A stretch of DNA of 64,000 nt from Chryseobacterium endalhagicum (GCF_016745235.1 NZ_JAELVM010000003.1:682001-746000); one strand, 5' to 3'; counted from the first letter of the stretch, positions 46,858 to 55,800 are shown. Notes: generated by a model from the sequence alone, not told the origin. Numbers and translations: made by a program.

Positions 46858-48237
46858 ATGGCTGATTCATTATTACATCATAAACATCTCCTTTGGCGTG
46901 CCGGTTTCGGAATGGGAATCAACCAAATCAGTGATCTGGAGAATAAAAGCATGAAAACGCTGGTCAATGATCTGCTTCATGAACAAAGCTTCACCGAAAT
47001 CAACTATGATACTCCTGACACCCCTATTTCAGATAACATGATGGCTACCCCAGCCGCAGCAGAAATGAAAAAGGAAATGCAGCAGATCATGAGGAAGCAA
47101 AATAATGAACTGAACCTTAATTTTCTTGATCAAATCGTCAACAGCAAAGATCAGCTGAGAGAAAAGATGGCCTTTTTCTGGCACGGACATTTTGCAACGA
47201 GGATCAACAACTCGAAATTCAGCAGACAGCTTCTTAATACCATCCGAAAGAATGCGCTGGGAAATTTTAAAGATCTTCTTTTCGAAGTGAGCCAGTCCCC
47301 TGCCATGCTCAATTTCCTGAATAACCAGCAAAATAAAAAAGGCCATCCCAACGAAAATTTTGCCCGTGAGGTGATGGAATTATTTACCATGGGAAGAGGA
47401 AATTATACGGAAAAAGACATCAGAGAAGGGGCTAGGGCGTTTACAGGCTGGGGCTATAACAAGGAAGGTCATTTTAAGGAAAGAAAAAACCTGCATGACG
47501 AAGGGTCCAAACAATTTCTGAACAAAACCGGAAACTTTACAGGAACAGATATTCTGAATATTATTCTGGAACAGAAAGCCACCGCAGCATTTATTACCGG
47601 AAAAATCTACAGGTTTTTCGTCAATGAAAATGCAGACAGCCGGATTGTGGAGCAGTTAAGCACCGATTTTTACAATTCCGGATATGATATCAAGAAACTG
47701 ATGAATACGATCTTCTCCAGCACCTGGTTTTATGATAAAAAAAATATCGGAAACAGAATCAAATCCCCGATAGAGCTGATGGCCGGAATGATGCGGATGC
47801 TTCCGATGAATATCCAGAATCCTGAAAACCTGATCGTTTATCAGAAGCTTCTCGGGCAGATGCTTCTCTACCCTCCCAATGTAGCCGGATGGCCCAGCGG
47901 AAGATCATGGATAGACAGTTCTACGCTTATGCTGAGGCTGCAAATCCCACAGATATGGTCCGGATTACGCCCTCTGGAATACAGTCCGCGCCAGGATGAT
48001 GATATTGATATGGGGATGAAGTCCCGTGAAACCGCTTTGAATAAATCATTTAAGAACCCCAATATTACCATAGACTGGAGCAGGCTGGAAAAAGTTTTCG
48101 CCAACAGAAACTGTGAAGATTATCTGATCCAAAACACAAAAACGCTGGATATGGATTCGGTAAGGAACTTTTCGGACAGAAGTATAAAGATGACTATCAT
48201 TAATCTGATGTCTACACCGGAATATCAGTTGTGTTAG
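46858..48237 (+). CDS. DUF1800-family protein
   Basis: 459 residues. Family hallmarks: HLLWRAGFGMG at the N-terminus, MAFFWHGHFAT, NFAREVMELFTMGRGNYTEKD, ARAFTGWGY, and the C-terminal YPPNVAGWPSGRSWID and LMSTPEYQ. DUF1800 proteins are almost always found beside a DUF1501 protein, as here. Their function is unknown; export and envelope roles are suggested. No signal peptide is visible. Confidence 0.9.
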   Translation: MADSLLHHKHLLWRAGFGMGINQISDLENKSMKTLVNDLLHEQSFTEINYDTPDTPISDNMMATPAAAEMKKEMQQIMRKQNNELNLNFLDQIVNSKDQLREKMAFFWHGHFATRINNSKFSRQLLNTIRKNALGNFKDLLFEVSQSPAMLNFLNNQQNKKGHPNENFAREVMELFTMGRGNYTEKDIREGARAFTGWGYNKEGHFKERKNLHDEGSKQFLNKTGNFTGTDILNIILEQKATAAFITGKIYRFFVNENADSRIVEQLSTDFYNSGYDIKKLMNTIFSSTWFYDKKNIGNRIKSPIELMAGMMRMLPMNIQNPENLIVYQKLLGQMLLYPPNVAGWPSGRSWIDSSTLMLRLQIPQIWSGLRPLEYSPRQDDDIDMGMKSRETALNKSFKNPNITIDWSRLEKVFANRNCEDYLIQNTKTLDMDSVRNFSDRSIKMTIINLMSTPEYQLC

Positions 48238-48431
48238 GTTGCAGGTTTTAGGTTGCAGGTAGCAGTAATAGTGTTCGGCGTTTAGCTATGCAACCCTTGA
48301 TTTATGATTTGCTGCTTTAAAAATATTAATAATAAATACCTGGAATTAGTAAAATTGAGATCCAGCCCCTGCAACCCGCCACCTAACACCTAATCCCTAA
48401 TCCCTAATCCCTAATCCCTAAAAAAGAAATC
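48238..48431. repeat. Short spacer with 7-bp tandem repeat (TAATCCC)4
   Basis: AGGTTGCAGGTTTTAGGTTG words precede four copies of TAATCCC at about 48391-48418. Lies between the DUF1800 and DUF1501 genes; no gene. Confidence 0.75.
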
Positions 48432-49616
48432 ATGCTAATCAAAAGAAGAGAATTCCTAAAAATAAGTTCATTAGCTACCGCATCACTCATGATGCCCAAT
48501 TTCCTGAAAGCAATGACGTTGGATGAAGCATTAGAGCCCAATCAGAAAATTCTTGTCGTGTTGCAGTTTACGGGCGGGAATGATGGCTTGAATACGATCA
48601 TTCCAACAAAAAATGACATCTATTTTAGGGAACGGAATCATATTGCAATCAAAGATTCTTTGGTGCTCAACGATGAAACCGGGATTCATCCCTCGCTTTC
48701 TTATTTTAAGGAGCTTTTCGATAACGGAGAACTTTCGGTGATGAATAATGTAGGGTATCCCGATCCCGACAAATCCCATTTCAGAAGCATGGATATCTGG
48801 CATTCCGCAAGCCGCAGCGATGAGTTTCTGGAAACAGGCTGGCTGGGACGGTTTCTGGACGAGGAGTGCTACCGCTGCGAACATCCTACCCAGGCATTAG
48901 AGGTAGATGATATGCTGAGCCTGGCACTGAAAGGAGAAAATAATAAAGCTTTTGCCTTCAAAGACCCGAAAAGGCTGTATCAGACCAGTCAGGAGAAGTA
49001 TTTCAAATCTCTTCATGACCATCATCACGAGGATGAGACGGTTTCTTATTTATACCAGACCCTCGGCTCCACCATCAATAATGCAGATTATATTTTCGAG
49101 AAAAGTAAATCAAAAAAAACAGATCAGATCTACCCGAACTCGCAGCTTGGAAAAGATTTTAAAACAGTCGCTTCACTGATCAGATCTGATATTAATACGC
49201 AGGTTTATTATCTTTCCATAGGCAGTTTCGATACACACGTTAACCAGAATGACCGGCAGAAAAAACTCTTCACGGACATTAATGAAGCGGTAAAATCTTT
49301 TGTAGCCGACCTGAAAAGTAACGGACTTTTTAATAATGTACTTCTGATGACATTCTCAGAATTCGGACGCCGGGTGGCTCAGAATGCCAGCAACGGAACT
49401 GATCACGGAACCGCCAATCAAATGTTTTTTATCAGCGGCGGTCTTAAAAAGAAAGGTCTTCTGAATGCTCTTCCGGATTTACATAAACTGAATGAGGGGG
49501 ATCTGATCTATACGGAGGATTTCAGAAAGGTTTATACCACAATTCTTAAAAACTGGCTTAAAGCAGATTCTTCCAAAGTATTGGGCTGGAAAAACGGGAT
49601 CTATGATTTTATTTAA
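48432..49616 (+). CDS. DUF1501-family protein with Tat-like signal
   Basis: 394 residues. The N-terminus MLIKRREFLKISSLATASLM contains a twin-arginine-like RREFLK motif. Core motifs QFTGGNDGLNTIIP, IHPSLSYFKELFDNGELSV, RSMDIWHSAS, FSEFGRRVAQNASNGTDHG and TANQMFFISGG place it in the DUF1501/sulfatase-like family. Partner of the DUF1800 gene upstream. Substrate unknown; Tat export as a folded metal enzyme is plausible. Confidence 0.9.
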   Translation: MLIKRREFLKISSLATASLMMPNFLKAMTLDEALEPNQKILVVLQFTGGNDGLNTIIPTKNDIYFRERNHIAIKDSLVLNDETGIHPSLSYFKELFDNGELSVMNNVGYPDPDKSHFRSMDIWHSASRSDEFLETGWLGRFLDEECYRCEHPTQALEVDDMLSLALKGENNKAFAFKDPKRLYQTSQEKYFKSLHDHHHEDETVSYLYQTLGSTINNADYIFEKSKSKKTDQIYPNSQLGKDFKTVASLIRSDINTQVYYLSIGSFDTHVNQNDRQKKLFTDINEAVKSFVADLKSNGLFNNVLLMTFSEFGRRVAQNASNGTDHGTANQMFFISGGLKKKGLLNALPDLHKLNEGDLIYTEDFRKVYTTILKNWLKADSSKVLGWKNGIYDFI

Positions 49617-49975
49617 TTCATATTAAAAAGCAGGAAGCTGGAGGGCAGAAGCTGGAAGTTACTGTTACACAATAATATTAAACAGCTACCTTTAAGTTTA
49701 TTGAAGCAGATTAAAAAAATAATAAAAACCCGGGTATTTCTGCATTTTGACTCCAATAATTTCCCTCTTCCGGCGTCAAAATTCCTGCCCCCTATTATAT
49801 AAACGAAAATGCTTTATACCTGAACTCAGATTATTTAATATTACAAAATAAAACCTCATAGATTTTTGAAATCTATGAGGTTGGGTTGAGATTGAAATAA
49901 AAATTAAGAGTATTTTCATAAAGCTGCCGTAGATTTTGCAGTTGGCTCAGATGTTTGCTTTACACTTATTTTGTA
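49617..49975. other. Intergenic region with a 31-nt hairpin
   Basis: No gene. A near-perfect palindrome at 49852-49882 (AACCTCATAGATTT / AAATCTATGAGGTT) lies between convergent transcripts and could terminate both. The rest is spacer words (GGAAGCTGGAGGGCAGAAGC, TTTCCCTCTTCCGGCGTC). Confidence 0.6.
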
Positions 49976-51727
49976 TTATTTAAAAACCTTTGTAAAACTA
50001 TCTTTTTCAAGGTTTCCAAGTGAGAAATCGAAATTGGCCTCAGCTTTTTCGGAGGTGATTTCTGCACCCAGTTCTGTTACCAGCATATTGAATGATACAG
50101 GTTCGTACCATTGCTGGTAAAGTGCATCCGTAGCCATCACTGACACTTCGGAACTTCCTGAAACATGAGTATGTCCGGCTCCAAAATTAAGCAGTACAAA
50201 GCATTGTTTTTCTCCTTTCGGAAGCATCATTCCCAGAACCGTCTGTCTTTGAACGGATTTACATTTCACTTCTGCAAAAAGATGATCAGGATTCATCATA
50301 TATTCTCTCGAAATATCATCTCCTTTTCCGATCACAATTTTATATCCACAGTCCGTACTTCCGGAGTATATATTGTTCATGATGAGTGTCGGAACATTCA
50401 GGCCATTGGCAGCGTACAGATATTCAACGGCCCCTTTAGGCGCAGAGGTCATATCTCCGGAATACATCAGGCTTCCGTTGTTTTGGTTATAAGCCGCATT
50501 CCAACCTGTCTTTCCGCCTATATTCAGTCCGGAAAGATCAAGATCATTGGCTCCCCAATCATCTTCCCAGTAAATTCCCACAGCCAGTTTCTCTCCGAAA
50601 AACCTTGTTCCCGCAGGAATATTTCCTACAAACATTTTTTCAGAAGTCGGGAGCCCGAATTCCACATTTTCAGGGAAATAGAATTTCTTTCCGGAAAGAT
50701 CAAATCTTGACTTCAGATAATTTAAAATAAAATCATAGTTCCTTTCGCTCACTGAGCCTGCATTTCCGGTTCTCACCCAGGATTTTCCGTTTCTGATTCT
50801 GTAAACAAAGGTATCCTGACCGTACATTCTGAGATAACAAGCGGACAAAGCCTTAAACAATGTAAAAGGAGTCGCATGATCCAGCCAGTGCAGATCGTTT
50901 TTATCCAGCAGTGCATGGGTTGCCTCATTCAATGGATTGGATACCAATGGCTGGTGAAACGTTTTCGACAGCTTTGATATTTTGTTGACCGTTTTCCCCG
51001 ATCTTTTTTTATAGGCTAAAAACAAGGGCTTAAACCTGTTGAAAATCTCAGCAAGTTTCTCCAGACCATAGTTTTCAAACAATGCAGAGGGATTAAACCT
51101 GCTGTTTTTAATAGCATTAATCAGCTCTTCATTTTTGATCAGAAGTGTAGTGTCTGTTGTTTTGTAAATAATATATCTGAAAAATTCTACCGGATTTGAA
51201 GGATACACCTGATACAGATCCGCTATTTTTACAAGGGCTTCTTTATTTCTGATGTTTTCGGTTCCCGTAAAAGTATAATTCAGTTCTTTAGTTAAGACAA
51301 AAAGCAGATCATCGATCGTTTTTTCCTGCAAAGCAATTCCCGATTTCAGCAAAGAAAGGCATTTTTCAACCATTTCTTCTGCAGTATATGCTTTGATTAC
51401 TTTAAAAATAAGTTTTGTATTGGGAACATTCAACACTTCATCAGGAATATAGATTTCATCCTGAAAATTACTTCCATAGGTAGACATATAATGCTTCAGC
51501 TGCTCTATGAACAGCTCTATTCTCGTGCTTTCCTTTATTTTCTGCCAGGATTTATGGAACGTCTTATTCAGATCATTTCCGTTTAATCTTTCTTTTGCAT
51601 AAAATTTTATGATCTCATCTTTAGCCCAGAGAGCATCAGCCTCAATCACAAAGCCTTCATTCGAAATAAAAGGCTCATTTCCTGTTTTTTTAGCCAGCAC
51701 GGCATTAAATAATTGAAGTGTTTTCAT
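49976..51727 (-). CDS. Unknown 583-residue protein of the RNA-repair island
   Basis: 583 residues, cytoplasmic. The N-terminal 270 residues are helical and repeat-like (KTLQLFNAVLAKKTGNEPF, IRNKEALVKIADLYQVYP), followed by a basic linker (YKKRSGKTVNKISKLSKTF). A C-terminal beta-rich domain has GIYWEDDWGANDLDLSGL, whose acidic DD...NDLDLS pattern resembles the metal-binding region of TerD-like sandwiches; this is a weak resemblance. No vWA MIDAS and no nuclease motif were seen. It lies behind rtcB and a tRNA-like RNA on the same strand with no separate promoter evident, so it is probably part of that operon. Confidence 0.7.
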   Translation of the reverse strand: MKTLQLFNAVLAKKTGNEPFISNEGFVIEADALWAKDEIIKFYAKERLNGNDLNKTFHKSWQKIKESTRIELFIEQLKHYMSTYGSNFQDEIYIPDEVLNVPNTKLIFKVIKAYTAEEMVEKCLSLLKSGIALQEKTIDDLLFVLTKELNYTFTGTENIRNKEALVKIADLYQVYPSNPVEFFRYIIYKTTDTTLLIKNEELINAIKNSRFNPSALFENYGLEKLAEIFNRFKPLFLAYKKRSGKTVNKISKLSKTFHQPLVSNPLNEATHALLDKNDLHWLDHATPFTLFKALSACYLRMYGQDTFVYRIRNGKSWVRTGNAGSVSERNYDFILNYLKSRFDLSGKKFYFPENVEFGLPTSEKMFVGNIPAGTRFFGEKLAVGIYWEDDWGANDLDLSGLNIGGKTGWNAAYNQNNGSLMYSGDMTSAPKGAVEYLYAANGLNVPTLIMNNIYSGSTDCGYKIVIGKGDDISREYMMNPDHLFAEVKCKSVQRQTVLGMMLPKGEKQCFVLLNFGAGHTHVSGSSEVSVMATDALYQQWYEPVSFNMLVTELGAEITSEKAEANFDFSLGNLEKDSFTKVFK

Positions 51728-51744
51728 GTTGTTAAAATTAAAAT

Positions 51745-51850
51745 AAGTGAGGAGTATGGTTTTGTAAAGAAACAGTATAGGAACTCCTTTTACCTATTAT
51801 TTTGAAAAGGCGGAGAGTAATTACCAATTATAGGAACTCTTTTTGCCTTA
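51745..51850 (-). repeat. Repeated copies of the tRNA-like insert module in the 5' UTR
   Basis: On the minus strand the word AGTTCCTAT occurs at 51838-51830 and 51785-51777, and once in the insert of tRNA-like RNA 2 (51955-51947). The word ACTCTCCGCC (51818-51809) matches ACTTTCCGCT of the same insert. AGAGT (51840-51836) can pair with ACTCT (51818-51814), as AAAGT pairs with ACTTT in the tRNA-like RNA: a U-A to G-C type compensatory change. CCTTTT/AAAAGG forms a further stem. Confidence 0.7.
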
Positions 51851-51909
51851 TTTTTTTGCTGATAAAAACACTTCAATGATATTCAAATATAAGTATTTTT
51901 TATCAGTCT

Positions 51910-52010
51910 TGTGGAGCAGACAGAAATCGAACCTGTGACACGTAAAATAGGAACTTTATTTGCCAAAAAGCGGAAAGTGATCACTGCTCTACCGTCTGAG
52001 CTACTGCCCC
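51910..52010 (-). ncRNA. tRNA-like RNA 2 with expanded anticodon loop
   Basis: Minus strand. Acceptor GGGGCAG (52010-52004) pairs with CTGCTCC (51919-51913), one G-T. T8-A9 and a canonical D arm GCTCAGACGGTAGAGC follow, and the T arm is ACAGG-TTCGATT-TCTGT. The region between D and T arms is 48 nt rather than about 22. GTGA/TTAC can form an anticodon stem with a normal 5-nt variable region, but the loop is over 30 nt and contains ACTTT/AAAGT. No anticodon can be assigned. It follows rtcB and precedes the 583-residue protein gene. Confidence 0.83.
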
Positions 52011-52067
52011 GTTGATATTGATTTTCTATTGTATAAACTCTTTTAAGTTGATCATCGTCGGGAATAT

Positions 52068-52100
52068 AAACCTTACAGGTTTTAAAAACCTATAAGGTTT
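52068..52100. repeat. Palindromic repeat AAACCTTATAGG family, copy 2
   Basis: AAACCTTACAGGTTTT facing AAAACCTATAAGGTTT with one mismatched pair. It sits between rtcB and the tRNA-like RNA and may be a weak terminator or processing site. Confidence 0.7.
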
Positions 52101-52117
52101 AATCATCGTTATAATAA

Positions 52118-53500
52118 TTATGCCTTTCTGAATTTCTTCTTTTTCTTCCACGGTGCGTTTTTACCCACATCGCCGGCCATGATACATCCGTAAGGCATCA
52201 CCTCATCCAGAACTTCGCAAAGTCCGTATTCTTCAATCTGAGCTCTCACATTTTTAGCACTTTTATAGGCACTTGGCAGCTCGGAAATATCAATTTCATT
52301 GGAGAAAAAACGGATATCCAATCCTTTGGTCTCTTCCTCAAAAATTTCCTCAACCGTTTTATGGGCCAGTGATTTTTTATGCTGTGTTCTGCTGAAATTT
52401 CTTCCGGCTCCATGAGGCGCAAAACCCAGATTTCTCTCGTTGGTTTTTCCCTGAACAATCAGAACAGGTTCTGACATATTCAACGGAATCAGACGCGGTC
52501 CTGTAATATCCGGCATAAATTTATCATCCAGCGGCGTGGCTCCTTTCGCATGATAAAACAGGTCCCCATCTTTGAAAACGAAGTTATGCTCGTTCCAGTA
52601 TCTATCTAGCTTTTCTGTTCCCAGTTTATTCAAAACCGCATCATGGATGTTCGTATGGTTTTCCTTAGTCCATGTTCTTATCAGCTGAAGGGCTTCCCAA
52701 TAGGCTTTTCCTTCTTCCGTATCGAAAGGGATCCATGCATTTTCTTTCAATGTTTCAGGAGAAATATCCTGTCTGAAACGGTTCGCTACCTTCATTCCTT
52801 TATCGTAAAGGGCTGCTCCCGGAGCTCTTGAACCGTGATGAGTAACCAACATGGTATTTCCTGTGTTTTTGGACGTTCCAACAAACAGGAAATGGTTTCC
52901 GTCCCCCTGAGTTCCCATATGTGAACGGGCAATGCTGATCAGTTTTTCATCATTCAGGAATTCATTTTCCCTGAACGCATCCATTAATTCCTGAGACATA
53001 GGCATCTGTTCTCCTCTTGGTCTTCCTCCATATCCGAAATGCGTCACTGAATGGGCTGCATCCAGCACTTTTTTAGGATCTGCATCTCCAAAATCGGTTA
53101 ACATCACAGAACAGCAGATATCTGCACTATGGAATCCCGGGTGGATCGCATTTTTAGCCACAACCACTCCACCTACCGGAATTAATCCTTCAGGACCTGT
53201 AGGACAGGCATCGGGCATCAGGGCACCGGCAGTAAGCGTAGGCGTTTTCATCAGGACTTTCATCGTATTGATTACTTTTTCTACGTTATCCGTTTCGGTT
53301 TCATGCTCAGCTCTGATATTGATGATAAAGTCTTTCGCCGTATCATGAAGCGGAATAATATCAGGCTGTCTGAACTGCTCCAGATATTCTGTAATCTGAA
53401 CGTCATCCAGATTATTCTCGTTGATATGTGTGATAGCATCTTTAAACCATTTAGCTGGTCTATATCCTAATTCTATTAAATGATTTCCGTTAAATTCCAT
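52118..53500 (-). CDS. rtcB: RtcB-type RNA ligase
   Basis: 460 residues from Met at 53500 (MEFNGNHLIELGYRP). Met at 53512 is possible; the longer frame to 53608 is rejected because it reads through the promoter and operator. RtcB joins 2',3'-cyclic phosphate or 3'-phosphate ends to 5'-OH using GTP and Mn. Metal and catalytic residues are visible: Asp and Cys in HSADICCSVML, His in GTQGDGNHFLF and VTHHGSRAPG, and the guanylated His in FAPHGAGRNFSR. Followed on the same strand by a tRNA-like RNA. No archease or RtcA gene is present nearby. Confidence 0.93.
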   Translation of the reverse strand: MEFNGNHLIELGYRPAKWFKDAITHINENNLDDVQITEYLEQFRQPDIIPLHDTAKDFIINIRAEHETETDNVEKVINTMKVLMKTPTLTAGALMPDACPTGPEGLIPVGGVVVAKNAIHPGFHSADICCSVMLTDFGDADPKKVLDAAHSVTHFGYGGRPRGEQMPMSQELMDAFRENEFLNDEKLISIARSHMGTQGDGNHFLFVGTSKNTGNTMLVTHHGSRAPGAALYDKGMKVANRFRQDISPETLKENAWIPFDTEEGKAYWEALQLIRTWTKENHTNIHDAVLNKLGTEKLDRYWNEHNFVFKDGDLFYHAKGATPLDDKFMPDITGPRLIPLNMSEPVLIVQGKTNERNLGFAPHGAGRNFSRTQHKKSLAHKTVEEIFEEETKGLDIRFFSNEIDISELPSAYKSAKNVRAQIEEYGLCEVLDEVMPYGCIMAGDVGKNAPWKKKKKFRKA

Positions 53501-53522
53501 GTGTCTTTTCATTTTGATAGTG

Positions 53523-53557
53523 CAAAGTAACAACGTAAGTACGCAATAATTCTGCGT
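53523..53557 (-). promoter_or_regulatory. rtcB promoter with ACGCA-N7-TGCGT operator
   Basis: The perfect dyad ACGCA-N7-TGCGT (53557-53541) lies 10 bp upstream of TTACTTTG (53530-53523), with the start codon 22 nt further on. The same dyad, spacing and box precede the genes at 58622 and 59638. The dyad replaces the -33 element, which suggests an activator site. Confidence 0.82.
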
Positions 53558-53693
53558 AGATAAAATTATTTTCATTATTTTTGTGGAAAGTTGTAAAAAG
53601 GAGGGCAAAGAATGCTAAGATAATGAAATCGCAAAAGAGTAAAAAGGCTTGTTTGATTCCTTCGAACGATCTACCAATATTAAATAGAAAAAT

Positions 53694-54026
53694 ATGTTAT
53701 TAGAACAATTAAAGAACAATCCTGAAACTATTCAATTTAAAGAGGTTATTGCTTATATTGATGAACATTATGATTTCACACCTGTTTCTTTTAAAAATGG
53801 AAATACGGTGAATGAAGCCGGCCAGAACAACGGTTCATGCAAGGTTTTCAGTTTTGCAAAACTTCAGAATCTTCCAAAAGATCAGGTCCTTCCGCTTTTC
53901 GGGGAGTTTTACAGAGAAGATGTTTTAAAAAATCCGGAAGGAACAGATCACCAGAATATCCGGAACTTTATGGAATACGGATGGGAAGGGATTTCTTTTG
54001 AAGGAGAAGGATTGAAAGAGAAATAG
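53694..54026 (+). CDS. HopJ-family protein
   Basis: 110 residues. Matches the HopJ type III effector family: LKNNPETIQFKEVIAYIDEH, YDFTPVSFKNG, NGSCKVFSFAKLQ and HQNIRNFMEYGWEGI. The family name comes from a Pseudomonas protein, but small Bacteroidota members are ordinary cytoplasmic proteins without a secretion system. Divergent from rtcB; no evidence that it belongs to the RNA-repair regulon. Confidence 0.85.
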   Translation: MLLEQLKNNPETIQFKEVIAYIDEHYDFTPVSFKNGNTVNEAGQNNGSCKVFSFAKLQNLPKDQVLPLFGEFYREDVLKNPEGTDHQNIRNFMEYGWEGISFEGEGLKEK

Positions 54027-54338
54027 CTTTTTAAGGTCAATGGTGAATTTTGCTTCGCAAGTGAATCGTCAATTTTGAAAACAATTCATATATTAGGAAA
54101 TGACACATTGGAAAAGAAATATTTCAAGGTCAATGGTGAATTTTGCTTCGCAAGTGAATGGTGAATTATGGTGGCTATAAAGAATTCACAATTGACTATT
54201 GACAATTCACTTTCATTATCCGTGAATGGTGAATATGAAAACAATTAAAAAATTGACTTGCAAAGCAAAATTCACCATTGACCATTGACCATTGACCATT
54301 GACATTTCACTACTTATTATCCAAAAAATAACACAACC
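54027..54338. repeat. Inverted-repeat spacer (GGTCAATGGTGAATTTTGC)
   Basis: Two direct copies of GGTCAATGGTGAATTTTGCT (near 54035 and 54128) face the inverse GCAAAATTCACCATTGACC near 54262, followed by a CCATTGA tandem run (54280-54302). Can form a long hairpin before the WYL gene. No gene. Confidence 0.75.
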
Positions 54339-55358
54339 ATGTCATCCAATAAAAACGCACTCATCCGGTACAAAACATTAGACAAATGCCTTAAGAACAA
54401 ATACAGGAAATATACCCTGGAAGACCTTATTGATGCCTGTTCTGATGCTCTTTTTGAATTCGAAGGAAAAGAATCTTATGTAAGCCGGAGAACGGTTCAG
54501 CTCGATCTGCAGAATATGCGGAGTGAAAAATTCGGGTATGAAGCTCCGATTGAAGTTTACGACCGGAAATATTACCGCTACAGCGATTCCGAATACAGCA
54601 TCCATAATATATCGGTGAATGAAAGCGACCTGAAAGCCATGAATAATGCCGTTCAGATTCTGAAACAGTTCAAAGATTTCTCGATGTTCAAAGAAATGAA
54701 CGGGGTTATACAGAAGCTGGAAGATTCCATTCATTCTACGGGGCAGAAATCGATCATTCATCTGGATAAAAATGAGCAGCTGAAAGGGCTTGAGCATATT
54801 GATATTCTTTACGAAAGCATCTCAAACAAAAGGGTTCTGAACATTCTCTACCGGAGTTTTACCGCCAGAGAATCCAGCAGCTATGTGGTTCATCCCCAGC
54901 TTTTGAAGGAATTTAATAACCGCTGGTTCCTGATCTGTCAGCACAAAGGTAAAATGTACAATTTAGCTTTAGACCGGATGGAAACCATTAGTCCCGAAGA
55001 AAATATACCTTATATTGATAAGGATCTGGATGGTGATGAATATTTTAAGGATATTGTAGGGGTTACTGTTTCTGAGACTATGGTTCCGAAGAATGTTGTT
55101 TTCTTTGTTGATTCCCACAATGCGCCGTATGTAAAGACAAAACCTCTTCATAAAAGCCAGGAAATTATCAGTGAAACTGAAGAAGGCACCTTATTTAAGA
55201 TCTGTGTACAAATTAATTTTGAGCTGGAAAGGCTGCTGCTTGGATTTGGAGAGTCGCTGATTGTTCACAGGCCGAGAAAATTACGATTAAGACTTCATGA
55301 TAAATTCATGGCTGGCTATAAAAATTATGAAAGTCTGCCCGCTGATGGTGAAAATTGA
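54339..55358 (+). CDS. WYL-domain transcriptional regulator
   Basis: 339 residues. N-terminal winged helix-turn-helix (RYKTLDKCLKNKYRKYTLED through VSRRTVQLDLQNMR), then the WYL domain (residues about 150-235) with VLNILYRSFTARESSSYVVHP, LLKEFNNRWFLICQ and YNLALDRMETI, and a WCX-like C-terminus (GFGESLIVHRPRKLR). WYL regulators bind nucleic-acid or nucleotide ligands and often control defence or RNA-repair genes. It is the only DNA-binding regulator inside the island and thus the best candidate for the ACGCA-N7-TGCGY dyad; this link is inferred. Confidence 0.88.
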   Translation: MSSNKNALIRYKTLDKCLKNKYRKYTLEDLIDACSDALFEFEGKESYVSRRTVQLDLQNMRSEKFGYEAPIEVYDRKYYRYSDSEYSIHNISVNESDLKAMNNAVQILKQFKDFSMFKEMNGVIQKLEDSIHSTGQKSIIHLDKNEQLKGLEHIDILYESISNKRVLNILYRSFTARESSSYVVHPQLLKEFNNRWFLICQHKGKMYNLALDRMETISPEENIPYIDKDLDGDEYFKDIVGVTVSETMVPKNVVFFVDSHNAPYVKTKPLHKSQEIISETEEGTLFKICVQINFELERLLLGFGESLIVHRPRKLRLRLHDKFMAGYKNYESLPADGEN

Positions 55359-55482
55359 TGTTTTTTAAACCTCTTTTTATACGATTGAGTAACTCTACAA
55401 CGGCTCTTCTATAACCTGCCAGTAGGGATTTTTTTAAAATGGCTTGGAAATTGTATTAGTTTATTTATAAAAAAGTTAAACT

Positions 55483-55620
55483 ATGAAATCAAGAATATTT
55501 AAAGCATTAATTGCTATCATAGCGCCGATTGCAATAGAGTATATTGTAAAGAAAATATCTGAGAAACTGGATAAAAAAGATCAGGATAAAGGAAATGGAC
55601 CCAAGCAGATTAGTGCTTAA
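55483..55620 (+). CDS. Small membrane peptide, 45 residues
   Basis: ATG at 55483, stop at 55618. One hydrophobic helix (IFKALIAIIAPIAIEYIVKK) followed by a charged tail (EKLDKKDQDKGNGPKQISA). It is followed by a clear terminator 35 bp later and has a free upstream region, which supports a real gene. The size and layout resemble small toxin-like or regulatory membrane peptides; no antitoxin RNA was recognised. Confidence 0.55.
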   Translation: MKSRIFKALIAIIAPIAIEYIVKKISEKLDKKDQDKGNGPKQISA

Positions 55621-55654
55621 AACATATAAGTAGTTAGAATTTAATTTTATTGAA

Positions 55655-55691
55655 AAGAGGCAGTACATTTTTGTTACAGCCTCTTTTTTTT
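55655..55691 (+). terminator. Terminator after small membrane peptide gene
   Basis: AAGAGGC (55655-55661) pairs with GCCTCTT (55679-55685); inner GTA/TAC pairs; then TTTTTTT. Confidence 0.85.
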
Positions 55692-55724
55692 GTGATTTGA
55701 TGGTTTAAAATTTGGCTTGTTTCA

Positions 55725-55800
55725 ATCGCAAAGGCGCAATTTTTTATCATGTTGCGTTTTAAAAGACGCGAGGATTTTATCAAAGATAAAATTGATGACC
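55725..55800. repeat. Fragment of the 439-bp repeat family (inverse orientation)
   Basis: GCGAGGATTTTATCAAAGAT followed by AAAATT is the reverse complement of a landmark of the tandem array at 8.7-10.5 kb, preceded by GCGCAATTTTTTATCATGTTGCG. Confidence 0.65.

Noticed and set aside
53501..53608. N-terminal extension of RtcB
   Set aside because: This stretch contains the promoter box and the operator dyad, and the added residues do not resemble RtcB.
53694..54026. Type III secretion effector
   Set aside because: The HopJ name is historical; no secretion system genes are present and the protein is typical of non-pathogenic Bacteroidota.
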